DNA of 40,973 nucleotides from Buchananella hordeovulneris (GTDB lineage Bacteria; Actinomycetota; Actinomycetes; Actinomycetales; Actinomycetaceae): NCBI GenBank assembly GCA_030529545.1, contig JAUMWR010000020.1, positions 1 to 40,973 of the forward strand, read 5' to 3'. Shown piece by piece: positions 8,380 to 17,902 of this stretch (position 1 is its first letter; each line of letters starts with the position of its first letter). The notes under the pieces were generated by a model. It saw only the letters and a program-made list of their open reading frames with translations, ran no database searches and was not told where the DNA came from. The position numbers and the translations under genes were made by a program.

Positions 8380-10888
8380 CCGCGCGCTCCCGCAGCGCGG
8401 CCAGGACGTCCTCGGCCTGCTCGGTGATGTTGCCGGCACCCACGGTCAGCAGCAGGTCGCCGGGCTGGGCCCAGGCGGCTAGCTCCCTGGCGGCCTGAAC
8501 GCGGTCCGCGACGTACTCCAGGCGCTGGTCCAGGCCGGTGATGGCGCGACCGTCCACGCCCTCCACTGGGTCCTCGCGGGCGGCGTAGATGTCCGTGACG
8601 ATCGCCTTGTCCGCCAGCGCCAGGGCGGCAGCGAACTGGGAGGCAAAGTTCAGGGTCCGGGAGTACAGGTGGGGCTGGAAGACCACTCCCACGCGGCCGT
8701 CGGTGGCGGTGCGAGCGGCCCGTAGGGTCGCCTCCACCTCGGTGGGGTGGTGGGCGTAGTCGTCCACCACCAGCACGCCGTGCTCCAGGCCGCGGCGGTC
8801 AAAGCGGCGCCCGGTGCCAGCAAACTGGCCCAGCGCCATGGCGGCCCGCTCCAGCTCCACTCCCAGCGCGCTAAGCGCGGCAGCCGCGCCCGCCGCGTTG
8901 AGGGCGACGTGCTCGCCGGGCACCGCCAGGTGCAGCTCGGCGCTCTGCTGGCCGTGGGTGAGGCGGTAGCCCTCCCCTGCGGTCTCAAGCAGCACATGGT
9001 TGCCCTCGCGGCCCTGACGGCCGTAGGTGATGACCTTTAGCTCAGCGCCCACCTTGGCCAGCAGCGCGGCGCAGCCCGGGTCGTCGGAGCACGCCACCAG
9101 CGTCCCGCCGGGAACCACGCGCGCGGCGAAGTCGACGAACGCCTGCTCAAAGGCCTCGCGGGTGCCGTAGTGGTCCAGGTGGTCGGGCTCGATGTTGGTC
9201 ACCAGCGCCACGGTGGGGGCGTAGTTGAGGAAGGACTTGTCGGATTCGTCGGCCTCCGCCACAAACACGTCCCCCGCACCCCGGTGCCCGCCGGAACCCA
9301 GGCCGGTGATCGTGGAGCCCACGGCCCACGACGGGTCCAGCCCCACCTCGCGGGCGGCCACGGCCAGCATCGCGGAGGTGGTGGTCTTGCCGTGGGCGCC
9401 GGCCACCGCCACGAAGCGGTCGGCCCGGGCAGCAAAAGCCAGCGCCTCGGAGCGGTGAATGACCTCCTGGCCGCGCTGGCGCGCCACGGCCAGCTCCGGG
9501 TTGGACTCGCGCACGGCGGTGGAGACCACGACCGTGGCCTGCGCGGGTACCTGCTCCTTAGCGTGGCCCACGGAGACGTTCACGCCGAGCGACTCGAGGT
9601 GGCGCAGCGCCGCCGAGTCCGCCCGGTCGGAGCCGGAAACGGTGAAACCTTGGGCGGCCAGCAGTTCGGCGATCACGCTCATGCCGGCCCCGCCCACGCC
9701 AATGAAGTGGAAGCTCTTTTCTTCTGCCGGGGCCGACGCTGCCGCCGACGCCCCCTCTTGCGGCGCCGCTGCCTGCGCGGTCTGCCCCAGGAGGGCGAGG
9801 ATGGCGCGCGCCATCTGTTGGGCGGCGTCGATGCGGCCCACGCCAGCGGCTGCCTTGCCCATCTGCGCCAGGCGCGCCGAGTCGCGCGCCAAAACCCCGG
9901 CGGTGCGCACGAACTGCGCGTTCAGGTCGCGGTCATTGACCAGGAGCGCTCCCCCGGCCGCCACGCAGTCGGCCGCGTTCAGGCGCTGCTCGCCGTTGCC
10001 GATGGGCAGCGGCACGTAGATGGCGGGCAGGCCCAGCGCACACAGCTCGCTGACGGTGCCGGCCCCGGCCCGGCACACCACCAGGTCGGCGGCGGCCAGC
10101 GCCTGCTCCATTTCCGGCAGGTACTCCAGCACGTGGTAGTTGGGCTGGCCCGCTGCGGCGGCGCGGACCGAAGCGTCCTTGCCCTTGCCGGTCAGGTGCA
10201 GCACCTGCACGTCCAGCTGCGCGACGCCCTGGGCAAAGGCGTCGTTGATGCTCTTGGCGCCCAGGGACCCCCCGGTAACCACGATCGTGGGCAGGGCGGG
10301 GTCCAGGCCAAGGCGGCAGGCGCCGGCCTCCCGGGCCTCCTGCGCCTTTCCCCCGGCGCGCTGGGCGGCCAGGGCCGCAATCGGGGCACGCAGGGGCAGG
10401 CCGATGCACTCGGTGCGCCCGGCCCTGGCGCGCAGCGGGGTGGAGGGGAAGGTGATCGCCACGTACTTGGCAAAGCGCGCTCCCCACCGGTTGGCTAGGC
10501 CCGGCCGGGCGTTCTGCTCGTGGATGGCCACGGGCACCCCCAGCCGCTTGGCGGCCAGGTAGGCGGGGGTGGAGACGTAGCCGCCCATTCCCACCACCAG
10601 GTCAATGCGCTCGCGCCGGATCAGCGACTCCACGTCCTTGATGGCGCGGCGAAAGCGCAGGGGGAAGCGCAACGCGTCCAGGTTGGGGCGGCGCGGGGCG
10701 GGCACCTTGGCGATCTGCTCCAGGCGCAGGCCGGCGGCCGGGACCAGCTTGGTTTCCAGCCCCTCGGCGGTACCGAGCACCACCAGGTCTTCCTTGGGAA
10801 CGCCCAGCTCCTGTAGCGCGCTGGCAACCGCCAGCAGCGGGTTGACGTGCCCGGCGGTGCCACCACCGGCCAGTAAGATTCGCACCAT
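8372..10888 (-). CDS. murG/murC: fused MurG-MurC: lipid II synthase and UDP-MurNAc--L-alanine ligase
   Basis: One 838-residue frame carries two enzymes. Residues 1-~368 are MurG, which adds GlcNAc to lipid I at the inner membrane face: GGGTAGHVNP (8-17), GMGGYVSTPA (100-109), IHEQNARPG, GGSLGAKSIN (206-215) and CRAGAGTVSEL (272-282). Residues ~391-838 are MurC, which joins L-Ala to UDP-MurNAc in the cytosol: FIGVGGAGMS, the ATP loop AGAHGKTTT (496-504), EADESDKSF, NIEPDHLDHYG and DDYAHHPTE (709-717). A ~22-residue Ala-rich linker joins them, and it holds no ATG or GTG from which MurC could start alone. All usual motifs of both enzymes are present, so both should work. ATG 10888 overlaps the ftsW stop (ATGA). 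In most bacteria murG and murC are adjacent separate genes. Confidence 0.93.
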   Translation of the reverse strand: MVRILLAGGGTAGHVNPLLAVASALQELGVPKEDLVVLGTAEGLETKLVPAAGLRLEQIAKVPAPRRPNLDALRFPLRFRRAIKDVESLIRRERIDLVVGMGGYVSTPAYLAAKRLGVPVAIHEQNARPGLANRWGARFAKYVAITFPSTPLRARAGRTECIGLPLRAPIAALAAQRAGGKAQEAREAGACRLGLDPALPTIVVTGGSLGAKSINDAFAQGVAQLDVQVLHLTGKGKDASVRAAAAGQPNYHVLEYLPEMEQALAAADLVVCRAGAGTVSELCALGLPAIYVPLPIGNGEQRLNAADCVAAGGALLVNDRDLNAQFVRTAGVLARDSARLAQMGKAAAGVGRIDAAQQMARAILALLGQTAQAAAPQEGASAAASAPAEEKSFHFIGVGGAGMSVIAELLAAQGFTVSGSDRADSAALRHLESLGVNVSVGHAKEQVPAQATVVVSTAVRESNPELAVARQRGQEVIHRSEALAFAARADRFVAVAGAHGKTTTSAMLAVAAREVGLDPSWAVGSTITGLGSGGHRGAGDVFVAEADESDKSFLNYAPTVALVTNIEPDHLDHYGTREAFEQAFVDFAARVVPGGTLVACSDDPGCAALLAKVGAELKVITYGRQGREGNHVLLETAGEGYRLTHGQQSAELHLAVPGEHVALNAAGAAAALSALGVELERAAMALGQFAGTGRRFDRRGLEHGVLVVDDYAHHPTEVEATLRAARTATDGRVGVVFQPHLYSRTLNFASQFAAALALADKAIVTDIYAAREDPVEGVDGRAITGLDQRLEYVADRVQAARELAAWAQPGDLLLTVGAGNITEQAEDVLAALRERADD

Positions 10889-12357
10889 CAGGCCTTCCCC
10901 TTCCCTGCCACTACGGCACCCGACCGCCTGGAGGCGATTCGGCTCAGACCACTCAGCCCCCCGGTGGGGTTGGTGGCCCTACTTACAGATACCACGAGGC
11001 CCAATGCCAGGTAGGTCGAGACCAGGGAGGAGCCACCGGCGCTCATGAATGGCAGCGGCACGCCGACCACGGGCAGCATGCCCGTCGTCATACCCATGTT
11101 GATGAAGCCCTGCAGACCGATCGAGGCACCGATGCAGGCGGCAAAGACCTGGCCCGAGCGCAGCGGCGAGCGGGCCCCGATTCGAAACAGCATGTAGATG
11201 AAGAACACGAAGATCAGGAGGAAGGTGAGGGCGCCCCACAGGCCGTACTCCTCCCCCAACACCGCAAAGATGTAGTCGGTGCGGTACTCCTCCAGGTAGC
11301 CCCACTTGAAGCGCGACTGGCCGGGGCCCGTGCCCTGCAAGCCGCCCGTGGCAAAGGCCCAGATGGCCTTATCCGCCTGGGAGGGCCCGGTCTCGTCCGG
11401 GTAACCCGCTCCCTCGAGCAGCTCCTGGAAGCGGCCCAGGCGGTTCTTGCTCGCCAGCACCAGCGCCACCAGGGAGATCGCGGCCAGAGAGGCCACCCCC
11501 ACCACGTACTTGAAGTCGAGCCCGCTCATCCAGGTGGCCACCGCGGCGATGGCCACGAACATCAGCGCAGTACCCATGTCGCGTCCCAGCAGGACGGAGC
11601 CGATCGAGGCGAACACGGGCAGCAGGAAGGCAAGCAAGTGATTGCGCTTGCGGATGTCAAAGCCCTCCCGGCCCAATATCCAGGCCAGGTAGAGGGCCAG
11701 CATCACCTTGTGCAGCTCCGCCGGCTGGATCTCCAGGCTGCCAATTGCCAACCACGCTCTGTTGCCGTTCTTCAGCACGCCAAAGAAGGAGGTGTACACC
11801 TGCACCGCCACCGAGATGCCAAGAAAGATCGCCGGCATGTAGTAGCGCTGCAGGAAGCGCCAAGACATGGCGGCCGTAACGCCAAAGCCCACCCAGCCGA
11901 TGACGTGGAACTTGACGTAACCGCTCACCCACCCAAAGACGGTTCTGCCGTCGTCGCCGCCGCTGGGGACGCCGTTGACGGAGGTGGTCAGCAGGAAACC
12001 GAAGACGATGAACGCCCCGATGGTGGCGCCCAGCAGCACGCGGTCTGCGGCGGGGCTCTGGCCCCGGCGCTCCAGCCACTCGCACAGCTTTTGCCAGTGC
12101 GGGGAGAACACCTTGCCCACCCACTCAAACGGGCGCGCCAGCGCAGCGAAGAACCACTCCAGGACAACGAGCGCCCAACTGCGCTCGGCACTTGCTGCGG
12201 CGGTGGCGCCGCCCGGCGCTGGCTGTGCCTCTCGCTGCGGGGCGGGCCCGGGAGCGGGCTTTGGCGTCGGCTGGGAGGACTGGCCCGGGGGGCGCCTACG
12301 CACCGGGGCCGGGCGCTGCTGCCCGCCTCCCCTGGACGGGGTGGGACGCTGATTCAT
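10888..12357 (-). CDS. ftsW: septal peptidoglycan polymerase FtsW
   Basis: SEDS-family glycosyltransferase that polymerises lipid II at the septum with its partner PBP. The protein is 489 residues. A Pro/Gln/Arg-rich cytoplasmic N-terminus of ~55 residues precedes about ten membrane segments. Family landmarks are RAWLAIGSLEIQPAEL, LLGRDMGTALMF, the DYIFAVLGEEYGLWG segment and VVGVPLPFMSAGGSSL near the end. The open frame runs to 12789, but ATG 12357 overlaps the murD stop by 4 bases (ATGA) and everything upstream is a low-complexity shadow of murD. FtsW rather than RodA follows from its place in the dcw cluster. Confidence 0.93.
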   Translation of the reverse strand: MNQRPTPSRGGGQQRPAPVRRRPPGQSSQPTPKPAPGPAPQREAQPAPGGATAAASAERSWALVVLEWFFAALARPFEWVGKVFSPHWQKLCEWLERRGQSPAADRVLLGATIGAFIVFGFLLTTSVNGVPSGGDDGRTVFGWVSGYVKFHVIGWVGFGVTAAMSWRFLQRYYMPAIFLGISVAVQVYTSFFGVLKNGNRAWLAIGSLEIQPAELHKVMLALYLAWILGREGFDIRKRNHLLAFLLPVFASIGSVLLGRDMGTALMFVAIAAVATWMSGLDFKYVVGVASLAAISLVALVLASKNRLGRFQELLEGAGYPDETGPSQADKAIWAFATGGLQGTGPGQSRFKWGYLEEYRTDYIFAVLGEEYGLWGALTFLLIFVFFIYMLFRIGARSPLRSGQVFAACIGASIGLQGFINMGMTTGMLPVVGVPLPFMSAGGSSLVSTYLALGLVVSVSRATNPTGGLSGLSRIASRRSGAVVAGKGKA

Positions 12358-13820
12358 CGCGCTGCCTCCCTCTCCTGCACCGCCGCAGCAAAGAGGTTGC
12401 CGCGCTGGGCGTAGGAAGTGAACTGATCCCACGACGCCGCAGCCGGGGCCAGCAGCACCGTGTCGCCCTCGCGTGCCACCTCGGCTGCCTGCGCCACCGC
12501 CTGGCGCACCACGGCCTCCGGAGAGCCGTCCTGCACCACGCTGAACGCCACCCCGTGCTGGTGCAGCGCGGCCTCGAGCGCGGCGGTGTCGCGGCCGATC
12601 ACCACGGCGGCATGCAGGCGGGCGGCAACGTCGGCCACCAAGGGGGCCAAATCGGTGCCCTTGGTGTCTCCACCCACAATCCAGACGGCGCGGCCCGGCT
12701 CCACACCCGCCAGGGCGGCCTTGGCGGCGTGCGGGTTGGTGGCCTTGGAGTTGTCCACGTACGTCACGCCAGCAACCACTCCCACGCACTGCCCGCGGTG
12801 GGCGTCCAGGTGGAAGCTGCGCAGCACGCCGGGGATCAGGTCGGCAGACATGCCTGCACTCAGCGCCAGCGCGCTCGCCGCCAGCACGTCCACCACCAGG
12901 TGGCCGGCGGGCACCTCTCCCCCGAGCGGAGCCAGGTCCGCGAAAGTCGCCAGGGCCCGGGCCTCGCGGCGCCGGTTCTCCCCGAAGGCGCGGTCAACCA
13001 GGATGTCCTCCACCACGCCCAGCTCGGACAGGCCGGGCACGCCCGTGGTGATGCCAACCGCGCGGGCGCCCTCGGTGACGTCGGCCTCCTCCACCATCGC
13101 GCGGGTGGCCGGGTCGGGCGTGTAGATGGCCGCCACGCGGGCGCCCTCGTAGACGCGGGCCTTGGCCGCCCGGTAGGACTCCAGGTTGCCGTGCCAGTCC
13201 AGGTGGTCCGGGGCCAGGTTCAGGCAGACCGCCGCCTGGGCGTTCAGCCGCCCGGTGTCCTCCAGCTGGAAGGAGGACAGCTCCAGGGCCAGGGCCTGCG
13301 CCCCACCGGCCGCTCCCAACTCGGCCGCCACGCGAATCAGCGGGGTGCCGACGTTCCCGACCGCCGGCGTGCGCAGCCCGGCCGCCTCCAGCAGCGCCGC
13401 AGTCAGGCGCACCGTGGTGGTCTTGCCGTTGGTGCCCGTGATCGCCAACCAGGGCGTGTCAGGGCGCGGGCCGGACTCCTGAATGCGGCGGGCCAGCTCG
13501 ATCTCGGAGATCACCGGCACGCCCGCGCGCTGCAGCGCCTGACGCACCGACGTATGCGGCGCGATGCCGGGAGAAGTGATGACAAGGCGAGAATCGGCCG
13601 CGATGGCACGCTCGGCCAGGTCGGCAGCGTCGGACGCTAAATAGACCTGCGCGCGCGGGGCGGCCTCGCGGGCGCGCTCGACGGCGGCCTCGGAGGTATC
13701 CAAGCCGATCGGCGCGGCCCCCAGTGTCGTCAGCACCTCCAGGACGGCGATCCCGGTGGTCCCCAATCCGAGGACGAGCGGGCGGGTCAGGCTGGCGGCA
13801 AAAGAGGCAAGGTCATTCAC
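12354..13820 (-). CDS. murD: UDP-MurNAc-L-Ala--D-glutamate ligase MurD
   Basis: Adds D-Glu to UDP-MurNAc-L-Ala with ATP in the cytosol. Seen in the 488 residues: an N-terminal Rossmann-like part ([14 protein letters not shown]), the ATP loop TGTNGKTTT (~128-136), [32 protein letters not shown] and the C-terminal [12 protein letters not shown] chose GTG 13820 because it forms a GTGA overlap with the mraY stop, the pattern of this operon. An in-frame start at 13844 would add eight residues and a 28-base overlap. The same GTGA/ATGA junctions on both sides imply coupled translation. Confidence 0.94.
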   Translation of the reverse strand: MNDLASFAASLTRPLVLGLGTTGIAVLEVLTTLGAAPIGLDTSEAAVERAREAAPRAQVYLASDAADLAERAIAADSRLVITSPGIAPHTSVRQALQRAGVPVISEIELARRIQESGPRPDTPWLAITGTNGKTTTVRLTAALLEAAGLRTPAVGNVGTPLIRVAAELGAAGGAQALALELSSFQLEDTGRLNAQAAVCLNLAPDHLDWHGNLESYRAAKARVYEGARVAAIYTPDPATRAMVEEADVTEGARAVGITTGVPGLSELGVVEDILVDRAFGENRRREARALATFADLAPLGGEVPAGHLVVDVLAASALALSAGMSADLIPGVLRSFHLDAHRGQCVGVVAGVTYVDNSKATNPHAAKAALAGVEPGRAVWIVGGDTKGTDLAPLVADVAARLHAAVVIGRDTAALEAALHQHGVAFSVVQDGSPEAVVRQAVAQAAEVAREGDTVLLAPAAASWDQFTSYAQRGNLFAAAVQEREAAR

Positions 13821-14911
13821 TCTCTCAATGCTGCCTGCACCCACTCGGCGTAGAAAACAACCACGCCGAGGGCGGCAGAGATTCCCGCAATGAGCCAGAA
13901 GCGAATCACCACCGTGATCTCCTGCCAGCCCTTCTGCTCAAAGTGGTGGTGCAGCGGCGCCATGCGGAAAACGCGCCGGCCAGTCAGCTTGAAGGAACCC
14001 ACCTGGATGACCACGGACAGCGTGGTGATCACGAACAGGCCACCGATGATAGCGGCCAGCATCTCCGTTTGGGTCAGGATGGACAGTCCGGCCACGGCAC
14101 CGCCCAGGGCCAGGGAGCCCGTGTCACCCATGAAGATCTTGGCGGGAGAGGCGTTCCACCACAGGAAGCCCAGCAGGGCGCCCACCAGGGCGGCGGAGAT
14201 GATGGCCAGGTCCCGCGAGTCGCGCAGCGAGTAGCAGCCGGCGATCACCTCCAGGGCGTCGCAGGCCTGCGAGTGCTGCCAGAAGGAGATCAGGGTGTAG
14301 GCGCCGAACACGAAGATCGAGGCGCCCGTGGCCAGGCCGTCCAGGCCGTCGGTAAGGTTCACACCGTTGGACCAGGCGGAGATGAGGAAGTTGGCCCACA
14401 GGACAAATAGGACCAGGCCCAGCCCAAAGCCCCACTGCCCCAGGTCCAGGGCGGGGATGTCCCGCGCAAATGAGATCGCGGTGGAGGCCGGGGTGCGGCC
14501 AAAGCCGTCCGGGAAGAACAGCACCGCCACGGAGAATGCGATTCCCACGCCGATCTGGCCAGCCAGCTTGGCCCGGGCGTTCAGGCCCAGGGAGCGCTGG
14601 TGGGAGATCTTGATGTAGTCGTCCAGGAAGCCGATCAGCCCCAGCCCGGCAAAGAGTCCCAGCAGGAGGAGGGCGGAAACCGAGGGGCCCCGGCCCTGGT
14701 AGAGCAGGGAGACCGCGTAGGCGATCACCGTGGCGAGGATGAACACCACGCCACCCATGGTGGGGGTGCCGCGCTTGGTCAGGTGCGAGGTGGGGCCGTC
14801 TTGGCGAATGAACTGACCGTACTGGTTGCGAACCAGGAATCGGATAAAGACGGGGGTGAACCCCACCGAGATGGTCAGAGCCACCCCGAAGGCCAAGAGG
14901 ATGGAAATCAC
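13817..14911 (-). CDS. mraY: phospho-MurNAc-pentapeptide translocase MraY
   Basis: Transfers phospho-MurNAc-pentapeptide to undecaprenyl phosphate, making lipid I in the membrane. The protein is 364 residues with about ten hydrophobic segments. Signatures include [11 protein letters not shown], the Mg-binding [31 protein letters not shown] and [11 protein letters not shown]. The start is GTG 14911 with an excellent ribosome site (CGGAGGACAGCA). It stands 16 bases after murF, one of the few real gaps in this operon. Confidence 0.96.
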   Translation of the reverse strand: MISILLAFGVALTISVGFTPVFIRFLVRNQYGQFIRQDGPTSHLTKRGTPTMGGVVFILATVIAYAVSLLYQGRGPSVSALLLLGLFAGLGLIGFLDDYIKISHQRSLGLNARAKLAGQIGVGIAFSVAVLFFPDGFGRTPASTAISFARDIPALDLGQWGFGLGLVLFVLWANFLISAWSNGVNLTDGLDGLATGASIFVFGAYTLISFWQHSQACDALEVIAGCYSLRDSRDLAIISAALVGALLGFLWWNASPAKIFMGDTGSLALGGAVAGLSILTQTEMLAAIIGGLFVITTLSVVIQVGSFKLTGRRVFRMAPLHHHFEQKGWQEITVVIRFWLIAGISAALGVVVFYAEWVQAALRE

Positions 14912-14927
14912 TGCTGTCCTCCGCGAA

Positions 14928-16340
14928 TTACTTCATAGCTTCGGCAAGCCTATACGCGCCGGAGCCGTGAGATCCCTTAATGAGAACAACGTCTCCCCGT
15001 TGCTCGCCCAGCTGCGCGCGCGCCTCCTGCGGGTCCAGGGCGTAGAAAACCTCCACCCCGGCGGCCTGCGCGGCCTGCCCCAGCGACTTGGCGTCCTGTC
15101 CCAGCGCGATGAGGCGATCCACCCCGGCCGCCGCTGCGGCCTGGCCCACCCGAGCGTGGATTTCCGGGGAGGTCTCCCCCAGCTCCAGCATCTCCCCCAG
15201 CACCGCGATGGCCTTGCCGCCCTCCTGCTTGCGGGGGGAGGCGAGCTGGGCCAGCACGGTCAGCGCGGCGCGCATCGAGTCCTCGTTGGCGTTGTAGGAG
15301 TCGTCGATCACCAGCACACCCGCAGGGGTCTCGTGTACGTCCATGCGGTGGGGGCTGGCCGGGCCGTGGCTGGAGAGCACGCGCGCCACCGCGGCCAGGT
15401 CCAGGCCCAGGGCCAGGGCAAACGTGGCGGCCGCCAGCGCGTTGGCCACGTGGTGGGCACCCACCAGGCGCAGGTGCACGGGGGCGCTCTGCGCGCCGGC
15501 TCCGGGCGCGGTGTACTCCAGGTCGAAGGAGGCGCGGCTGGCGGTGTCCACCTCCACATTGAGCGCGCGGCAGGTGGCCTCCTGCCCGCAGGCAGAGAAG
15601 GTCAGGCGCTGGTGCGCACCGGTGGTCATGGCCGCCACCTGCGGGTCATCGGCGTTCAGGATCGCCACGCCGCCCTCCACCAGGCCGGCCAGGATCTCCG
15701 CCTTGGCTTGGGCCACGGCGCTGGCGCTGCCGAACCCACCCAGGTGGGCGGTGCCCACCATCAGCACGCCAGCCAGGTCCAGCGGGGCGATCGCGGTGAG
15801 CTCGTCAATGTGGCCCGGGCCGGAGGCCCCCATCTCCAGCACCAGGTAGCGCGTCTCCTCGGTGCACTTGAGCACGGTGAGGGGCAGGCCGATTTCGTTG
15901 TTGTAGGAGGCCTCCGGCGCCACGGTGGGGCCCAGCTCGGCGCAGAGCACCGCGAGCAGGTCCTTGGTGGTGGTCTTGCCCGCCGAGCCGGTCACGCCCA
16001 GCACGGTCAGGCGCTGCCCGGCGCTCACGGCCTGGGCACGCAGGCGGGCCAGCACCCCGGCGGCCAGGCGTCCGAGCGCGGCCACCGTGGAGGCGACTCG
16101 CACGTGCGGCACGCCCACTTCCTGCTCGGCCAAGGTCAGGACCGCGCCGGCGGCGTGGGCGCGCTCTGCGTAGATGTGCCCGTCGCTGGTTTCGCCGACG
16201 ATCGCCACGAAGAGGTCGCCCGCACCGACTTCCCGCGAGTCGCGGACGACGTTGCCGCTCACCTGGATTTCAGTGCCGGCGGGGTTGACTAGTTGGCCGC
16301 CCACCAGCTCGGCGACCTCTTGCGCGCTGAGCTGGATCAC
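14928..16340 (-). CDS. murF: UDP-MurNAc-tripeptide--D-Ala-D-Ala ligase MurF
   Basis: Attaches D-Ala-D-Ala to complete the UDP-MurNAc-pentapeptide. The protein is 470 residues from GTG 16340. The N-terminal domain carries [14 protein letters not shown], the ATP loop [11 protein letters not shown] lies at ~116-126, then [27 protein letters not shown] and [16 protein letters not shown] 16340 makes a GTGA overlap with the murE stop; GTG 16352 is in frame, four codons upstream, and cannot be excluded. The asymmetric NNEIG and SYNAN motifs separate MurF from MurE. Confidence 0.94.
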   Translation of the reverse strand: MIQLSAQEVAELVGGQLVNPAGTEIQVSGNVVRDSREVGAGDLFVAIVGETSDGHIYAERAHAAGAVLTLAEQEVGVPHVRVASTVAALGRLAAGVLARLRAQAVSAGQRLTVLGVTGSAGKTTTKDLLAVLCAELGPTVAPEASYNNEIGLPLTVLKCTEETRYLVLEMGASGPGHIDELTAIAPLDLAGVLMVGTAHLGGFGSASAVAQAKAEILAGLVEGGVAILNADDPQVAAMTTGAHQRLTFSACGQEATCRALNVEVDTASRASFDLEYTAPGAGAQSAPVHLRLVGAHHVANALAAATFALALGLDLAAVARVLSSHGPASPHRMDVHETPAGVLVIDDSYNANEDSMRAALTVLAQLASPRKQEGGKAIAVLGEMLELGETSPEIHARVGQAAAAAGVDRLIALGQDAKSLGQAAQAAGVEVFYALDPQEARAQLGEQRGDVVLIKGSHGSGAYRLAEAMK

Positions 16341-17899
16341 GCCTGGCCCCACTTCTCGATGACGGCGTCGCGCATCACGGGGGCGTCGTTGTAGCGGTGG
16401 AAGACGCCGGCGATCTCCTGGTAGGGCTCGTGCCCCTTACCAGTGACGATCACGGTGTCGTCCGGGCCTGCCAGCATGACGCCCTGGCGGACGGCGGCAG
16501 CGCGGGAGTCAGACTCGTAGACGTCGGTGAGGGTGGGACGGACCTCGCGCACGCCATCCAGGACGGCGGCGCGGATGGTGGCGGCGTCCTCGCTGCGCGG
16601 GTTCTCGTCGGTGACCACCAGGACGTCGGCCAGTTCGGCCGCTACGGCGCCGAGCATGGGGCGCTTGCCCTGGTCGCGGTCTCCGTCGGAGCCGAACACG
16701 ATGATGATCTTGCCGGGGGTGATGGGGCGGATGGCCTGCAGGGCCAGGCGCAGCGCATCCGGGGTGTGGGCGTAGTCCACGATGCACAGGGCGCGCCCGC
16801 CCTCGCGCTGGCTGACGCGCTGCATGCGGCCGGGGATGTTGTGGGCGCCCGCCACGGCGGCCACCACCAGCTCCTCGCCGATGCCGAGCTCGAGGGCCAT
16901 GACGATGGCCAGGGCCGCGTTCTGGATGTTCACGCGGCCGGGCAGCGGGCACTGGGCGATGAGCTGGCGCCCGTCCGGGCCGCGCAGGGTGAAGGTGGAA
17001 GCGGACTCCTCCAGAGAGACTCGCTCGTCGTGTACCGTCCAGTCGGCCTCGGTGTCCCCGTCGTAGGCGCGGACGGTGGTGACCGGGATGGTGGCGATCT
17101 GGGCCAGCTTGCGGCCGTACTCGTCGTCCACGCAGACCACGCCGGCGCGGGCGTGCTCGGGGGTGAAGAGCTGGGCCTTGTCCAGCAGGTACTGGTCCAT
17201 CGTGTGGTGGTAGTCCAGGTGGTCGCGCTGCAGGTTGGTGAAGCCGACCATGTCAAAGCAGATGCCGTCCAGGCGGCCCAGGTCGATGGCGTGGCTGGAG
17301 GCCTCCAGTGAGGCGGCGTCCACGCCGTGCTCGCGGCCCAGACGCAGCAGACGGTGCAGCACCGGGGCCTCCACGGTGGTGCGGATAGACTCCACGGTCA
17401 TGTCCCGCACGCGCAGCTCGACGGTACCGGCCACCACGCAGGAGCTGCGGTAGGCGGAGAGGATGGCCTCCAGGAAGTAGGAGGTGGTGGTCTTGCCGTT
17501 GGTGCCGGTCACGGCGGTCTTGAGCATCTCGCTGGCCGGGTCGCCGTAGACGGCCACGCTGAGCGGGCCGGCCAGGCGGCGAACGTCGGCGTGCACCAGC
17601 ACCGGCACGCGCTGAGCTACCCCGTTTTCCTCGCACAGGCGGGCACCCGCCTCGTCGGTGATGACGGCGCAGGCGCCGGCGTCCACGGCAGCGGGCGCGA
17701 ACTCGGCGCCGTGCCGCTTGAGACCGGAAAGGGCGATGAACGCCTCCCCTGCGCGGATGTCGGCAGAGTCCATGGTGACTCCGGTGATGGTCACAGCTTG
17801 GATCGCAGCGGCGTCGCCGGTGCGCAGCTCGAAGCGGGCCGCCAACTCAGCGAGGGACTCGGCGCGGGGCGCCGGACGCATTTGAACCAGTTCCATCAT
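16337..17899 (-). CDS. murE: UDP-MurNAc-tripeptide synthetase MurE, diamino acid uncertain
   Basis: Adds the third stem-peptide residue to UDP-MurNAc-L-Ala-D-Glu. The protein is 520 residues: TMDSADIRAGEAFIAL (N-terminal domain), TGTNGKTTT (131-139), SLEASSHAIDLGRLDG, TNLQRDHLDYH, IVDYAHTPDAL, then the substrate motif DENPRSED (431-438). Enzymes adding meso-DAP carry DNPR; here the first position is Glu (E432-N-P-R435). Next to it GSDGDRDQGKRP replaces the common GCGGDRD. Many Actinomycetaceae use L-Lys or L-Orn, which would fit, but the residues alone do not decide. Two ATGs (17899 and 17896) follow AACTAGGAA; either could be used. It lies only 3 bases from the PBP gene. Confidence 0.93.
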   Translation of the reverse strand: MMELVQMRPAPRAESLAELAARFELRTGDAAAIQAVTITGVTMDSADIRAGEAFIALSGLKRHGAEFAPAAVDAGACAVITDEAGARLCEENGVAQRVPVLVHADVRRLAGPLSVAVYGDPASEMLKTAVTGTNGKTTTSYFLEAILSAYRSSCVVAGTVELRVRDMTVESIRTTVEAPVLHRLLRLGREHGVDAASLEASSHAIDLGRLDGICFDMVGFTNLQRDHLDYHHTMDQYLLDKAQLFTPEHARAGVVCVDDEYGRKLAQIATIPVTTVRAYDGDTEADWTVHDERVSLEESASTFTLRGPDGRQLIAQCPLPGRVNIQNAALAIVMALELGIGEELVVAAVAGAHNIPGRMQRVSQREGGRALCIVDYAHTPDALRLALQAIRPITPGKIIIVFGSDGDRDQGKRPMLGAVAAELADVLVVTDENPRSEDAATIRAAVLDGVREVRPTLTDVYESDSRAAAVRQGVMLAGPDDTVIVTGKGHEPYQEIAGVFHRYNDAPVMRDAVIEKWGQA

Positions 17900-17902
17900 T
17901 TC

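Noticed and set aside
10888-12789. 633-residue version of FtsW
   Set aside because: The first 144 residues are a shadow of murD. ATG 12357 forms the ATGA junction used throughout the operon.
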